Source: Winogradskyella costae (lineage in GTDB: Bacteria; Bacteroidota; Bacteroidia; Flavobacteriales; Flavobacteriaceae). From it: a stretch of DNA of 64,000 nucleotides. A program made the position numbers and the translations under genes. Of the stretch, positions 28,341-36,608 are shown one piece after another. Every line of letters starts with the position of its first letter. Within the stretch, counting starts at the first letter, position 1. The notes below the pieces were generated by a model. That model saw nothing but the letters and a program-made list of their open reading frames with translations. It ran no database searches and was not told the origin of the DNA. The DNA is taken from the NCBI RefSeq assembly GCF_013403865.1, contig NZ_JABFDK010000002.1:124001-188000 (forward strand), given 5' to 3'.

Positions 28341-29348
28341 ATGAGAAAAATGAATAACAAATCAGCCATAAGATTACTTTATTTCAGTGCCGTATTGGCG
28401 TTGTTTTCTAGTTGTAATAGTGATGACGACGATGATGACACTTTAGGAAATTGGGTAAAAAAATCGACCTTTAATGAAGAGTCTAGAAGTAGTTCTGCGG
28501 CATTTACCATCGGTAATATTGGCTATATGGGCACAGGTTATGATGGTAGCGATTATTATAAAGATTTTTGGGCTTATAATATGGACACCAATTCTTGGCA
28601 GCAATTATCAGATTTTCCTGGGGTAGAAAGAAGCTCGGCGACAGCGTTTGTTATTGGTAGTGACGGTTACGTGGGTACAGGTTATAATGGAGATACTAAT
28701 GATGAACTATCTGATTTTTACAAATATAATGTAGACACTAATAGCTGGACAACCATTGCCGATTTCGGAGGTTCAGCAAGATACGGAGCGGTTGGGTTTG
28801 GATCCGATTCGTATGGTTATGTCGGGACAGGAAACGATGGAAGTGATAAAAAAGACTTCTGGAAATACAATCCAATTTCCAATTCATGGGAAGAAGTGTT
28901 TGGTTTTGGTGGAGATAAAAGAAAGGATGGTGTCACCTTTACAATTGGTAACGAGGTCTATTTAGCAACAGGGGTAAGTAATGGAGTTTACGAGACAGAT
29001 TTTTGGTCGTTTAACTTAGATACTGATGTCTGGACACAACTTACAGATGTTGATGACGATGACGATGATTACGTGTACCGGTCTAATGCAGTTGCTTTTA
29101 CAATGAATGGTAAAGGATATGTTGCCTGTGGTGAATACTCAGGAAGTTTAAGTACGGTTTATGAATACACGCCATCGAGTGAAAGTTGGGTAGAAAAAAC
29201 ACCTTTTGAGTTATATGCAAGACGAGATGCTGTAGCATTTAGCGACGGTGCCCGAGCGTTTGTAGCTTTAGGTAGAAACGGAACATTGTATTTAGATGAT
29301 AATATGGAGTTCTTCCCTAATGCAGAACAAGACGACGACGATAATTAA
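28341..29348 (+). CDS. Kelch-repeat surface lipoprotein
   Basis: 335 residues. The signal peptide ends in FSSC, followed by NSDDDDDD, a strongly acidic stretch of the kind that sends Bacteroidota lipoproteins to the cell surface. Six Kelch-type blades follow, with recurring GYVGTGY or GYMGTGY and DFWKYNPxxNSW patterns (for example FWAYNMDTNSWQQL, FYKYNVDTNSWTTI, FWKYNPISNSWEEV), giving a beta-propeller. The tail EQDDDDN is again acidic. Probably a ligand- or protein-binding surface propeller. Starts 1 nt after the DUF6268 stop codon (ATG at 28341, or 28350 three codons on). A terminator follows at 29415-29461. Confidence 0.88.
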   Translation: MRKMNNKSAIRLLYFSAVLALFSSCNSDDDDDDTLGNWVKKSTFNEESRSSSAAFTIGNIGYMGTGYDGSDYYKDFWAYNMDTNSWQQLSDFPGVERSSATAFVIGSDGYVGTGYNGDTNDELSDFYKYNVDTNSWTTIADFGGSARYGAVGFGSDSYGYVGTGNDGSDKKDFWKYNPISNSWEEVFGFGGDKRKDGVTFTIGNEVYLATGVSNGVYETDFWSFNLDTDVWTQLTDVDDDDDDYVYRSNAVAFTMNGKGYVACGEYSGSLSTVYEYTPSSESWVEKTPFELYARRDAVAFSDGARAFVALGRNGTLYLDDNMEFFPNAEQDDDDN

Positions 29349-29414
29349 AATATAAAGATTGATTAGATTGATTGATGGGCTTTTACTTTAGTGATTGAGG
29401 GTAATAGCCAGTTT

Positions 29415-29461
29415 AGAGTCAGGATAATGTAGATATCCTTCATTAATTCTGACTCTTTTTT
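29415..29461 (+). terminator. Terminator after the Kelch lipoprotein gene
   Basis: AGAGTCAG (29415-29422) pairs with CTGACTCT (29449-29456), with an inner AGGATA/TATCCT stem, followed by a run of T. It lies between the Kelch gene and DUF4907, so the DUF4907-kinase-regulator genes probably have their own promoter or depend on read-through. Confidence 0.8.
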
Positions 29462-29475
29462 TAATAATAAATGAA

Positions 29476-29826
29476 ATGAAAAACAATTATAACAGTAAAG
29501 CTGTACTTTTAGGAATTACAATTTTAGGTGTAGCATTCTTTTATCTTCTAACCAGAGATGTTAAAAAGGATGCTTTAAATGAAACGTCATTCGCATTACA
29601 GGTCAAAGCGCAAGATAGCTTTTGGATTTATGAGGTGTATAATGATAATCAATTGGTAATTCGTCAAGAATTCATTCCTGCAATAAAAGGGCAACAAGGT
29701 TTTACATCTAAAGCCGATGCCGAAAAAATCGGGAACCTTGTAATGCGTAAGCTTATAGAAAACAAAATGCCTGCGGTTAGTATTAAAGATTTAGATGCTA
29801 ATGCAATAGATTTTAAGAAAATTTAG
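29476..29826 (+). CDS. DUF4907 protein with N-terminal membrane anchor
   Basis: 116 residues. One N-terminal hydrophobic segment (AVLLGITILGVAFFYLL) acts as an uncleaved anchor or signal. The rest matches DUF4907: SFWIYEVYNDNQLVIRQEFIPAIKG, then FTSKADAEKIGNLVMRKL and a closing PAVSIKDLDA. Members are small periplasmic proteins of unknown function, often near Kelch and DUF4270 proteins and a LytS/LytTR pair, the arrangement seen here. Followed 20 nt later by the histidine kinase. Confidence 0.87.
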   Translation: MKNNYNSKAVLLGITILGVAFFYLLTRDVKKDALNETSFALQVKAQDSFWIYEVYNDNQLVIRQEFIPAIKGQQGFTSKADAEKIGNLVMRKLIENKMPAVSIKDLDANAIDFKKI

Positions 29827-29846
29827 TAGACTTTATTAAGAAATAC

Positions 29847-30899
29847 ATGTTAATTAAAAAAATATCATATAAAGAATACATAGTACATATCCTTGTTTGG
29901 CTTTGTATTAGTATATTTCCTTTACTTACGGCTTATCTAAATTTAGGTAAAATTCCTTATGAGGTGTTTTTAAAGCAATTAATGAATCCCATCTTGTTTT
30001 ATGTTAATTACTTAGTTTTTGTACCATATATTTTACTAAAACGCAAACTGTTTTTCTACATTGTAGCGTCCATTTTATTTTTGGCACTCTATAATTATGT
30101 GAGCGAAGTGCTAATTACAAACCCAATAAGAAATGAATTTAGAAACATGGAGATGCGTCCTAATAGGCCAGGAGGACCTTTTGGTATACGACACGCCATT
30201 CCTGTCGTGTTTTCACTAACAATTTTTCTTTTAGGAGGTATTTTTAGTTTGGTGGTAGATTTCTATAAACGCGATCGCCTATCTAAAGAATTAGAAAATG
30301 AACAAAAAGAGATTAAGCTACAGTTTTTAAGAAACCAACTAAATCCACATTTTTTATTCAATTCATTAAACAGTATCTATGCTTTAGTGAGAAGTAAGTC
30401 AGATGATGCACCGGAAGCTGTAATAACATTATCAGAATTAATGCGCTATATGCTCTATGAAGCAGGAAATGAGCAAGTCACATTAGAAAAAGAAATAAAT
30501 TATATTAAGAATTATATCGCCTTACAACGGTTGCGACTTAAAAATACGGAGGCTGTTAAACTTAACATAAAAGGTGAGACAAGAAATTTAAAAATCTATT
30601 CTTTGTTATTAATTTCTTTTATTGAAAACGCTTTTAAGTACGGAACAGATTATAAAGGAAATACTCATATCGATATAAAGATAGTTGTGGATAACAATAC
30701 CTTAAGTTTAAACGTAGAAAATATAATAGGCTTATATAAACGCGACGATAAAAACTCTGGAGTCGGATTAGAGAACATAAAAAATCAGCTTAATTATTTG
30801 TATAAGAATAACCATGAGTTGACCATAGAAGAAGACAAATCATATTACAGAGTCCGTTTAACCCTAAATTTAAATGACAATGAAGTGCATAATAATTGA
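29847..30899 (+). CDS. LytS/YehU-type sensor histidine kinase
   Basis: 350 residues. About four transmembrane helices in the first 140 residues (WLCISIFPLLTAYL, YLVFVPYILL, FFYIVASILFLALYNYV, VVFSLTIFLLGGIFSLVV). A coiled stretch leads to the His_kinase (PF06580) box QLNPHFLFNSLNSIYAL with the phospho-accepting His near residue 169, then the ATPase domain with FIENAFKYG (N box) and SGVGLENI (G box). It has no large periplasmic sensor, so the signal is probably read in the membrane or through the neighbouring DUF4907 and Kelch proteins. The regulator gene overlaps its end by about 20 nt. Confidence 0.94.
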   Translation: MLIKKISYKEYIVHILVWLCISIFPLLTAYLNLGKIPYEVFLKQLMNPILFYVNYLVFVPYILLKRKLFFYIVASILFLALYNYVSEVLITNPIRNEFRNMEMRPNRPGGPFGIRHAIPVVFSLTIFLLGGIFSLVVDFYKRDRLSKELENEQKEIKLQFLRNQLNPHFLFNSLNSIYALVRSKSDDAPEAVITLSELMRYMLYEAGNEQVTLEKEINYIKNYIALQRLRLKNTEAVKLNIKGETRNLKIYSLLLISFIENAFKYGTDYKGNTHIDIKIVVDNNTLSLNVENIIGLYKRDDKNSGVGLENIKNQLNYLYKNNHELTIEEDKSYYRVRLTLNLNDNEVHNN

Positions 30900-31608
30900 T
30901 GATGAGCCATTGGCAATAGATGTCATTGAGTCCTATTGTCAGGCTTTGGGAGCAGTAGAAGTGATTAGCACGTTTACAAATGCCATTGAAGCTTTAGATT
31001 TTATAAACAATAACCGTATCGATTTGGTGTTTTCTGATATTGAAATGCCAAACATATCGGGTATCGAACTGATACGATCCTTAGAAGGAAAAGTTCCTTA
31101 TTTTATATTCACAACTGCCTATCCAGAATATGCACTAGAAGGCTTTGACCTTAATGCTGTAGACTACTTAATGAAACCGATTCCTTTTCCTAGGTTTCTA
31201 AAAGCGGTGAACCGGGTTAAAGAGATGATAAAACTGAATGGAGTCAGCACATCCGTTAATATGTCTTCGGCAGGTGGAGAAGCTGCTGCACATGAAGATG
31301 ATTTCATTTTTGTCAAATCAGAATACGAAAATGTAAAAATAGACATCAATGGGATTAAGCATATCCAGGGATTAAAGGATTACTTAAAGATTCATTCAGA
31401 AAATACGAAACCTATTTTAACTTTAATGAGTTTTAAAGAAATGCAATCTAAGTTACCAGAAGCAATGTTTATTAGAGTCCATCGCTCGTATTTGGTTAAT
31501 GTTAATAAAATTACCTCTATTCAGAAAAATAGAATTATCATAAAAGAGGAGCGTATTCCTATCGGAGAGAGCTACAAATCTATGGTATATAGTCGTTTAA
31601 GTATTTAA
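30880..31608 (+). CDS. LytTR-family response regulator, partner of the preceding kinase
   Basis: 242 residues from ATG 30880 (ATG 30874 two codons earlier is equally possible). Receiver domain: CIIIDDEPLAIDVI, phosphoacceptor Asp53 in LVFSDIEMP, Lys in YLMKPIPF. A linker (about 120-145) leads to the LytTR DNA-binding domain (FVKSEYENVKIDINGIKHI, LKDYLKIHS, FIRVHRSYLVNVNKI). The overlap with the kinase gene marks them as a two-component pair. The likely targets are the adjacent surface-protein genes; that is inference. Confidence 0.95.
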   Translation: MKCIIIDDEPLAIDVIESYCQALGAVEVISTFTNAIEALDFINNNRIDLVFSDIEMPNISGIELIRSLEGKVPYFIFTTAYPEYALEGFDLNAVDYLMKPIPFPRFLKAVNRVKEMIKLNGVSTSVNMSSAGGEAAAHEDDFIFVKSEYENVKIDINGIKHIQGLKDYLKIHSENTKPILTLMSFKEMQSKLPEAMFIRVHRSYLVNVNKITSIQKNRIIIKEERIPIGESYKSMVYSRLSI

Positions 31609-31612
31609 AGAT

Positions 31613-33055
31613 TTAATTCAAGTCCCAAATTAGCGGTAATACAAAATACACAATCAATGTGATCAGTAAAATTGAAATCACATTCATCCAAATACCCTTT
31701 TTAACCATATCTTCTATTTTTAAATATCCCGAGCCAAAAACCACAGCATTTGGAGGCGTTGCAACAGGAAGCATAAAAGCGCACGAGGCGGCTAAAGTCG
31801 CACTTACCAATAAGATATAAGGATGCACATTAATAACGGCAGCCAAGGATACTAATACAGGTAATAGCATAGCTGTAGTTGCCATATTAGATGTGATTTC
31901 TGTTAAAAAATTAACCGAAGCAATTAGTATTAGTAAGAGGATAAATAGAGATACCCCAATTAAAGACGTTAGCTGATTACCAATCCAAATGGCTAAACCA
32001 CTAGATTCAAAACCATTTGCTAAAGCCATACCACCTCCAAAAAGTATCAGAATACCCCAAGGTAATTTTACAGCGTCGTCCCAAGAGATTAAAGCCTCAT
32101 TACCTTTTTTATTAGGAATTAAAAATAAAATTACAGAGGCTATCATAGCAATAATAGTATCATCAATTGCGGGTAACCATTGTGTTAATAAAAACGACCT
32201 ACTAATCCATGCTATGGCAGTAATGCCAAAGACTACAAGAATCACTTTTTCCTCATAAGACGTTTTTCCTAAGGCATTCAACTGATTTTCAATTTCTTTT
32301 CGACCTCCAGGAAACTCTTTTTGTTCAAATTTGAAGGCAAATCGGGTTAGGTAAAACCAGCAGATAATTAGTAAAATAACACTTATAGGAAAACCAAACA
32401 TAAACCATTGCGAAAATGTAATTTCAGTATTATAAGTGCTTTCAACCACACCAGCTAAGACTAAATTCGGAGGTGTACCAATAAGTGTGGCCATACCTCC
32501 TATAGAAGCACTATAAGCGATAGCTAGCATTAAGGCTTTTCCAAATATTAAATTCTCATTAGCCTTAGTTTTGGGGTTATCTTGAAGCTGTAAAACAATA
32601 GCAATACCCACTGGTAAAATCATTACTGCCGTGGCGGTATTAGAAATCCACATAGATAATAAGGCGGTGGCCACCATAAAACCAAGAATGATACGGCTGA
32701 CGTTAGTGCCAACAATTTTAATAATGTTAAGGGCAATCCGTTTGTGTAAATTCCATTTTTCAATAGCAATAGCCAATATAAAACCTCCGAGGAATAGAAA
32801 TATGTATTTATGGCCATAGGCGGCTGTGGTGCCACTTAGTGATAAACCGCCCGACAATGGAAATAATACAATAGGCAATAAAGCGGTAACAGGTATAGAA
32901 ATCGCCTCGGTGATCCACCAAACAGCAACCCAAGAGGTAGAGGCTAAAATAGCATTTGCGGACTCTCCTAAGCCTTCAGGGTGACAAAAAAGCTTGATAA
33001 GTATAAATAATAATGGGCCTAACAAAAGACCTATTTTCTGTTTTGTTGTTTTCAT
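31613..33055 (-). CDS. DASS/SLC13 family anion transporter (sodium:dicarboxylate or sulfate symporter)
   Basis: 480 residues, about 11-12 membrane helices. Two inverted halves carry the Ser-Asn-Thr type motifs of the VcINDY fold: MWISNTATAVMILP in the first and TEITSNMATTAMLLPV in the second, plus GGMATLIGTPPNLVLAG and LPVATPPNAVVFGSGYL. These form the sodium and carboxylate sites. Substrate is probably a C4 dicarboxylate, citrate or sulfate; the sequence does not decide. Single gene, converging with the LytTR regulator gene, whose stop lies 4 nt away. Confidence 0.93.
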   Translation of the reverse strand: MKTTKQKIGLLLGPLLFILIKLFCHPEGLGESANAILASTSWVAVWWITEAISIPVTALLPIVLFPLSGGLSLSGTTAAYGHKYIFLFLGGFILAIAIEKWNLHKRIALNIIKIVGTNVSRIILGFMVATALLSMWISNTATAVMILPVGIAIVLQLQDNPKTKANENLIFGKALMLAIAYSASIGGMATLIGTPPNLVLAGVVESTYNTEITFSQWFMFGFPISVILLIICWFYLTRFAFKFEQKEFPGGRKEIENQLNALGKTSYEEKVILVVFGITAIAWISRSFLLTQWLPAIDDTIIAMIASVILFLIPNKKGNEALISWDDAVKLPWGILILFGGGMALANGFESSGLAIWIGNQLTSLIGVSLFILLLILIASVNFLTEITSNMATTAMLLPVLVSLAAVINVHPYILLVSATLAASCAFMLPVATPPNAVVFGSGYLKIEDMVKKGIWMNVISILLITLIVYFVLPLIWDLN

Positions 33056-33361
33056 TGTCTTATAAAACCTAAATGGGTTTAAGCCGCATGGTCGTATACG
33101 GTTATAATTACTGTTATGTTCAAATTCTTTTTGAAAGGTATCGTATTCTCAGAAAAAAACAGCAAAGAATATTCAAAAAAAGATAGGATAGTTAATTGCT
33201 GGCGTTTGCTGCTTAGTGAGGAGTGAATAATAATATTAGCAGAAGTCTAAGACAATGTTAAGGTAGTGCTAAATCTTTAGTTTTGGGTGATTTATGTCTC
33301 TACCGGAGATCCAAAATTATATTTTACGTCGTATCTTTATAAACACCAAATTATATGTGCT
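33056..33361. other. Intergenic region upstream of the SLC13 gene
   Basis: 306 nt. It carries the promoter side of the SLC13 transporter (minus). A TTTG on the minus strand near 33123 is followed by the A/T-rich TAATTATAAC, without a clean TAnnTTTG. The plus strand towards 33362 may carry the leader of a short ORF. No repeat or structured RNA recognised. Confidence 0.4.
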
Positions 33362-33508
33362 ATGAGACTACTAAAAGTATTTAAAAGACAATTTCTTAGA
33401 AAGAAAACTTTGCAGACTAATGTCAACAAATCGTTTAATGAAACGAAACCTAGAACGATGATAGAAAGAACCTTTACAAAGGACGAGGATACGTTTATGT
33501 TTATCTAA
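33362..33508 (+). CDS. Possible small basic protein, 48 residues
   Basis: ATG at 33362 gives a 48-residue product that is basic at the N-terminus (MRLLKVFKRQFLRKK) and has an acidic, aromatic tail (TKDEDTFMFI). No recognised family. The frame can be traced 25 codons upstream to a GTG, but this extension has no coding look. It resembles the short conserved hypotheticals scattered through flavobacterial stress islands. It could be chance; there is no clear promoter. Support would come from homologues with the same ATG. Confidence 0.35.
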   Translation: MRLLKVFKRQFLRKKTLQTNVNKSFNETKPRTMIERTFTKDEDTFMFI

Positions 33509-33725
33509 ATAAACAGATGAGTTTGGTGATAAACTAGGGTCGCATTATCGCATTAGCTTAAGTAATTTTAATTGACTAGATGATATATAACTTAACAGAC
33601 CGAGCATAGGACTGTTGGTTAGCTATCTTCATTTTTTGTCGTTAAAACAGAGAGATAATAGGGGCTTAAATAAGAAGGTCTTAGAACGGATTTATTCTAT
33701 AAGCGTAAATGAATTTATAAAATTG

Positions 33726-33760
33726 AAAAAGTCCAATCTCATAAGGTTGGACTTTTTTTT
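33726..33760. terminator. Strong bidirectional terminator
   Basis: AAAAAGTCCAA (33726-33736) pairs with TTGGACTTTTT (33747-33757), loop of 10 nt, T8 on the plus strand and T5 on the minus. It closes the small minus-strand gene at 33789-33950 and whatever is transcribed rightward from 33362. Between 33509 and 33725 I see no gene. Confidence 0.8.
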
Positions 33761-33788
33761 AAAACGTGTTACAAAAGGAATATAGTCT

Positions 33789-33950
33789 CTAATCATCTTT
33801 TAATCTTTCAGCACGTTCTCTGCGTGTTTCATTTTGCTTACCATATTGGTTATAATGGTCGTCTTTTAACGGCCCTTTGTCATCGGTTGCATTTTGATGC
33901 AATCGTTTTTCGTGTTCTGTTTTTGGTTTTTCTTTTTTGTCATTTTTCAT
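33789..33950 (-). CDS. Small hydrophilic protein, 53 residues
   Basis: ATG at 33950 to TAG at 33789. The product is very charged (KNDKKEKPKTEHEKRLHQN, then KGPLKDDHYNQYGKQNETRR, ending LKDD), with no hydrophobic core, so it is probably disordered. The start has an A/T-rich Bacteroidota leader and the stop is 29 nt before a strong terminator, which supports a real gene. Length and composition recall stress-induced hydrophilic proteins, and it stands at the head of an island of stress genes. No family recognised. Confidence 0.65.
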   Translation of the reverse strand: MKNDKKEKPKTEHEKRLHQNATDDKGPLKDDHYNQYGKQNETRRERAERLKDD

Positions 33951-34016
33951 AATACGAGGTATTTAAATAATTAATTTTTTTCTTTAAACGATATTGAGAG
34001 TCTGTGCAATTTTACA

Positions 34017-34637
34017 TCAAGATAGTTTTCGCTTTGCATGTTGTGGTTCAGTTTCAATGTAATAGTGTATGGGTTTAAAAGAGCCACCATTGCTATCTTC
34101 TGCAGAACAGGCGGTGAGCCCAACCAAAAGATCCATTTGCGCTTGTAAACGAATGTAATCTCCTGCTTTAGATGTGGGTGGATTAACAGATAGTTTTCCA
34201 CGCGTATCAAACTGCACATTCATAAATAAATTAAAAGCTGTGGGGATATCATCAACCCCTATGCCGTACGGTTTTAAGTGTTGTTGAAAATTGCCTAAAC
34301 AACTGGGATGCTCTCCTTTATAGTCGTACATTATTTTAAATGTTTCAGGACTACAAGGAGCCAATAGGAAATCGTTCCGTCCATTGGTATCCTCTAAAAT
34401 ATGCATCATCTTCTGTGACCGATTAGACCATAGATTATGACCCTTGGTTAACAACATGCATTCTTCAAAATCTAAGGATTTCCCTGAAGACAATTTTTCT
34501 TTGTAATCTTTAGCATTAAATAAAACCATATCACTCACTTGCCCTCCCATGGGGTCAATGACTGTAAGGATATCATCTTTTTTAAGTGTAAAAGCTACTC
34601 CAGATTGTTCTTGTATAATATTAATTAGTGGTTTCAT
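34017..34637 (-). CDS. DUF1989 (urea carboxylase-associated) family protein
   Basis: 206 residues. Matches DUF1989: GVAFTLKKDDILTVIDPMGGQVSDMVLFN, LLTKGHNLWSN, LLAPCSPETFKIMY, CLGNFQQHLKPYGI, FNLFMNVQFD and the C-terminal RLQAQMDLLVGLTACSAED with SFKPIHYYI. Family members include the two carboxyguanidine deiminase subunits that work with guanidine carboxylase, and other proteins of urea or guanidine metabolism. The start ATG overlaps the stop of the upstream GntA-like gene by 4 nt, so the pair is translated together. I infer that it acts on a guanidino or related C-N compound made or used by the N-hydroxylase; the exact reaction is not known. Confidence 0.85.
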   Translation of the reverse strand: MKPLINIIQEQSGVAFTLKKDDILTVIDPMGGQVSDMVLFNAKDYKEKLSSGKSLDFEECMLLTKGHNLWSNRSQKMMHILEDTNGRNDFLLAPCSPETFKIMYDYKGEHPSCLGNFQQHLKPYGIGVDDIPTAFNLFMNVQFDTRGKLSVNPPTSKAGDYIRLQAQMDLLVGLTACSAEDSNGGSFKPIHYYIETEPQHAKRKLS

Positions 34638-35317
34638 ATAAATTTAGAGGTGTTATGAAAAGGACATTTCCAAGTGCTATCTACGGCTCTGCCGCTATAT
34701 TGTTTGGTTTCAGAATCTGTTCCGAAATCTTTTAACACAGGATTAATATGACCTTGTAATTTTTTATCTCGTTTTCTAATACGTTTTTTTACTTTTTTGT
34801 AACTGCCCATGGCTCGCAATTGTTCAAATTGAGCATGCAGATTAAATACAATAGTAGGATAGGGGCTTTGACGTGCTAGCCGCGAACTGTTGGGATGAAG
34901 CCCTACAATATAAAACGCGTGCCCTTTTAAACTAAAACTAAAATTTGGATCTTCCGGGTTATCACTGACCGAAGCATCCCACTCGCAGTCGTCTAACTCA
35001 TGCAACTGCTGTAACGTTTGCCATAAGCTGGTTTCAAAATCTAATTCAGACTCATAATGTTCAAAAGGAAACACAGCTAAAAATGATTCAAATGTATTAG
35101 ATTCAAAATCGTATTGGCTAATGAACGCTTCTATGTCCGTTAATAAGGTATTTAAATCTTCTGTATGCTTTGATGATTTGTAGACATTTAGATGATAATT
35201 ATCTGTCATAAATAAAGTTTTAGCCATCACGCAAGGATGTTTTTGAGTCAGGATAAAATCATTGTAAGCGTCATTTATAGTTTTATATAATGGAAAGTTT
35301 TTTGTGATAGATGTCAT
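34634..35317 (-). CDS. YqcI/YcgG (GntA-like) heme-dependent N-hydroxylase family protein
   Basis: 227 residues. The C-terminal half carries the family signature in order: GLHPNSSRLARQSPYPTIVF, NLHAQFEQLRAMGSYKKV, IRKRDKKLQGHINPVLKDFG, SETKQYSGRAVDSTWKCPFH. The N-terminal half has KHPCVMAKTLF. GntA of guanitoxin synthesis, a member of this family, is a heme enzyme that hydroxylates a guanidine nitrogen. All the blocks I know are intact, so the gene is probably functional. It precedes DUF1989 with a 4-nt overlap. No other guanitoxin gene (gntB-J type) is nearby, so this is not the toxin pathway itself; a role in modifying a guanidino compound is an inference. Confidence 0.85.
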   Translation of the reverse strand: MTSITKNFPLYKTINDAYNDFILTQKHPCVMAKTLFMTDNYHLNVYKSSKHTEDLNTLLTDIEAFISQYDFESNTFESFLAVFPFEHYESELDFETSLWQTLQQLHELDDCEWDASVSDNPEDPNFSFSLKGHAFYIVGLHPNSSRLARQSPYPTIVFNLHAQFEQLRAMGSYKKVKKRIRKRDKKLQGHINPVLKDFGTDSETKQYSGRAVDSTWKCPFHNTSKFI

Positions 35318-35340
35318 AATTACATGGTATTAGTAATAGC

Positions 35341-35360
35341 GTCTTATCAAAATTAATGGA
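35341..35360 (-). promoter_or_regulatory. Candidate shared upstream element before the GntA-like gene
   Basis: Plus-strand GTCTTATCAAAATTAATGGA. The part AAAATTAATG is also found upstream of katE, within GTCTAAAATTAATG at 40461. A related string GTCTTATTAGCAATTGAATT occurs at 35459, on the yetF side of the same intergenic region. Possible promoter or operator of the stress genes; not proven. Confidence 0.3.
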
Positions 35361-35531
35361 CTGCCTATAGTTTGGTTTCCTCTATTCAAAATATCATTGC
35401 CTCAATACATTAAGTTTTTTGGTTGATGGGGATTATAGAATAGAAATGATTTCAGTTAGTCTTATTAGCAATTGAATTAATGGAAGTTTAGGTGAGATTG
35501 TAATTTTATATCCTAACCAAACTATTTTATT

Positions 35532-36050
35532 ATGACTTTTCAAGACTTTATATGGCTAGTAGCCTCCGTATTAGGCATATTTGCTATTATCATTCTTATT
35601 ACTCGAGTATTTGGACTGCGAACATTTGCTAAAATGTCTAGCTTTGATTTCGCATCTACCATTGCTGTCGGATCTGTATTGGCCTCCATTATTCTTAATT
35701 CAGATTACTCGCTCTTAAAAGGCGGCGTTGTATTAACCGCTATTATTGGCTTCCAAACCTTGTTTTCGTATTTAGTACGTAAGAATTCATTTTTTAAACG
35801 ATGGTTTACCAATAAGCCACAAATTATTATGTGGAATGGTAAAATTTTGCACAACCGGCTCAAGGCGTGTAACGTAGGGGAAAGTGACCTAATCGCCAAA
35901 TTAAGAGAAGCGAATGTGCACGATTTTAATGAAGTAAAGGCTGTTATTTTTGAAAGTACTGGTGATGTGTCCGTCATTCATAACAGTACTGATAAGGACG
36001 TTGAGCCAAGACTATTACAAGACGTTGATACCCAAGATTTATATGTTTGA
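35532..36050 (+). CDS. DUF421 (YetF/YrbG-like) membrane protein
   Basis: 172 residues with three N-terminal helices (FIWLVASVLGIFAIIILITRVFG, ASTIAVGSVLASIIL, GGVVLTAIIGFQTLFSYLV) and a cytoplasmic DUF421 domain with PQIIMWNGKILHNRLKACNVGESDLIAKLR and VKAVIFESTGDVSVIH. Members are inner-membrane proteins of the YetF family, linked in bacilli to sporulation and stress; the molecular role is unknown. Divergent from the GntA-like gene and overlapping the next gene by 8 nt. Confidence 0.9.
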   Translation: MTFQDFIWLVASVLGIFAIIILITRVFGLRTFAKMSSFDFASTIAVGSVLASIILNSDYSLLKGGVVLTAIIGFQTLFSYLVRKNSFFKRWFTNKPQIIMWNGKILHNRLKACNVGESDLIAKLREANVHDFNEVKAVIFESTGDVSVIHNSTDKDVEPRLLQDVDTQDLYV

Positions 36051-36606
36051 TATTTTAGAGGAAAATAAAAATGCCATTTATGGCGGATTAATTGCAACGC
36101 TCTTTACAGGTGTTGGTATATTTTTATTAGGAAATGTGTCTGGGTATGAAGCAAAGCACCTACTCAAAGAATCATTAAGCGGACTCAATATGCTGTGTAA
36201 CACTATTGTTTTAGCATCAGCAACCATTTTAGCCTTGTTGCTTACATTATTGAGTGTGAGTTTCGGTTCTGAGCTATCGTTAAAAGAAATTCATTACAAG
36301 CAAGTGCTTAGTATTGCTAGATTTGATGTCATACTATTTATTGCGGCTCTTATTTTATTTCAATTTTTTAATATTCCTATTGTAGAATCAGACAATGTCC
36401 CTACAAATTGGTATTCTGTAATCTACTGGGTAACCTTAGGATCTACTTCTATAATCAGTGGTATGATGATTACTGTTATTCTAATGTTATACCGCGCAGT
36501 TACTAATCTTATCGCAATTATAGGATTAGGAAGAGATCACCCAATGCTATCAAAAGAGAACGTCAGTGAAGAGATAGAGAATGAAAAGGAAGATTTAAAT
36601 GCTTAA
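36043..36606 (+). CDS. Four-helix membrane protein partner of YetF
   Basis: 187 residues from the ATG at 36043, which overlaps the YetF stop by 8 nt; the open frame extends further upstream within yetF but without coding sense. Helices lie near IYGGLIATLFTGVGIFLLG, NTIVLASATILALLLTLLSV, FDVILFIAALILFQFF and VTLGSTSIISGMMITVILMLYRAV. The tail is acidic (SEEIENEKEDLNA). No named family comes to mind. The tight overlap implies a joint function with YetF in the membrane. Confidence 0.75.
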   Translation: MFDILEENKNAIYGGLIATLFTGVGIFLLGNVSGYEAKHLLKESLSGLNMLCNTIVLASATILALLLTLLSVSFGSELSLKEIHYKQVLSIARFDVILFIAALILFQFFNIPIVESDNVPTNWYSVIYWVTLGSTSIISGMMITVILMLYRAVTNLIAIIGLGRDHPMLSKENVSEEIENEKEDLNA

Positions 36607-36608
36607 CT

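Noticed and set aside
31989..32258. Plus-strand ORF opposite the SLC13 transporter
   Set aside because: Shadow frame of a well-identified membrane protein.
34017..35317. Guanitoxin biosynthesis cluster
   Set aside because: Only the GntA-like enzyme is present; the other synthesis genes of the pathway are not near it.
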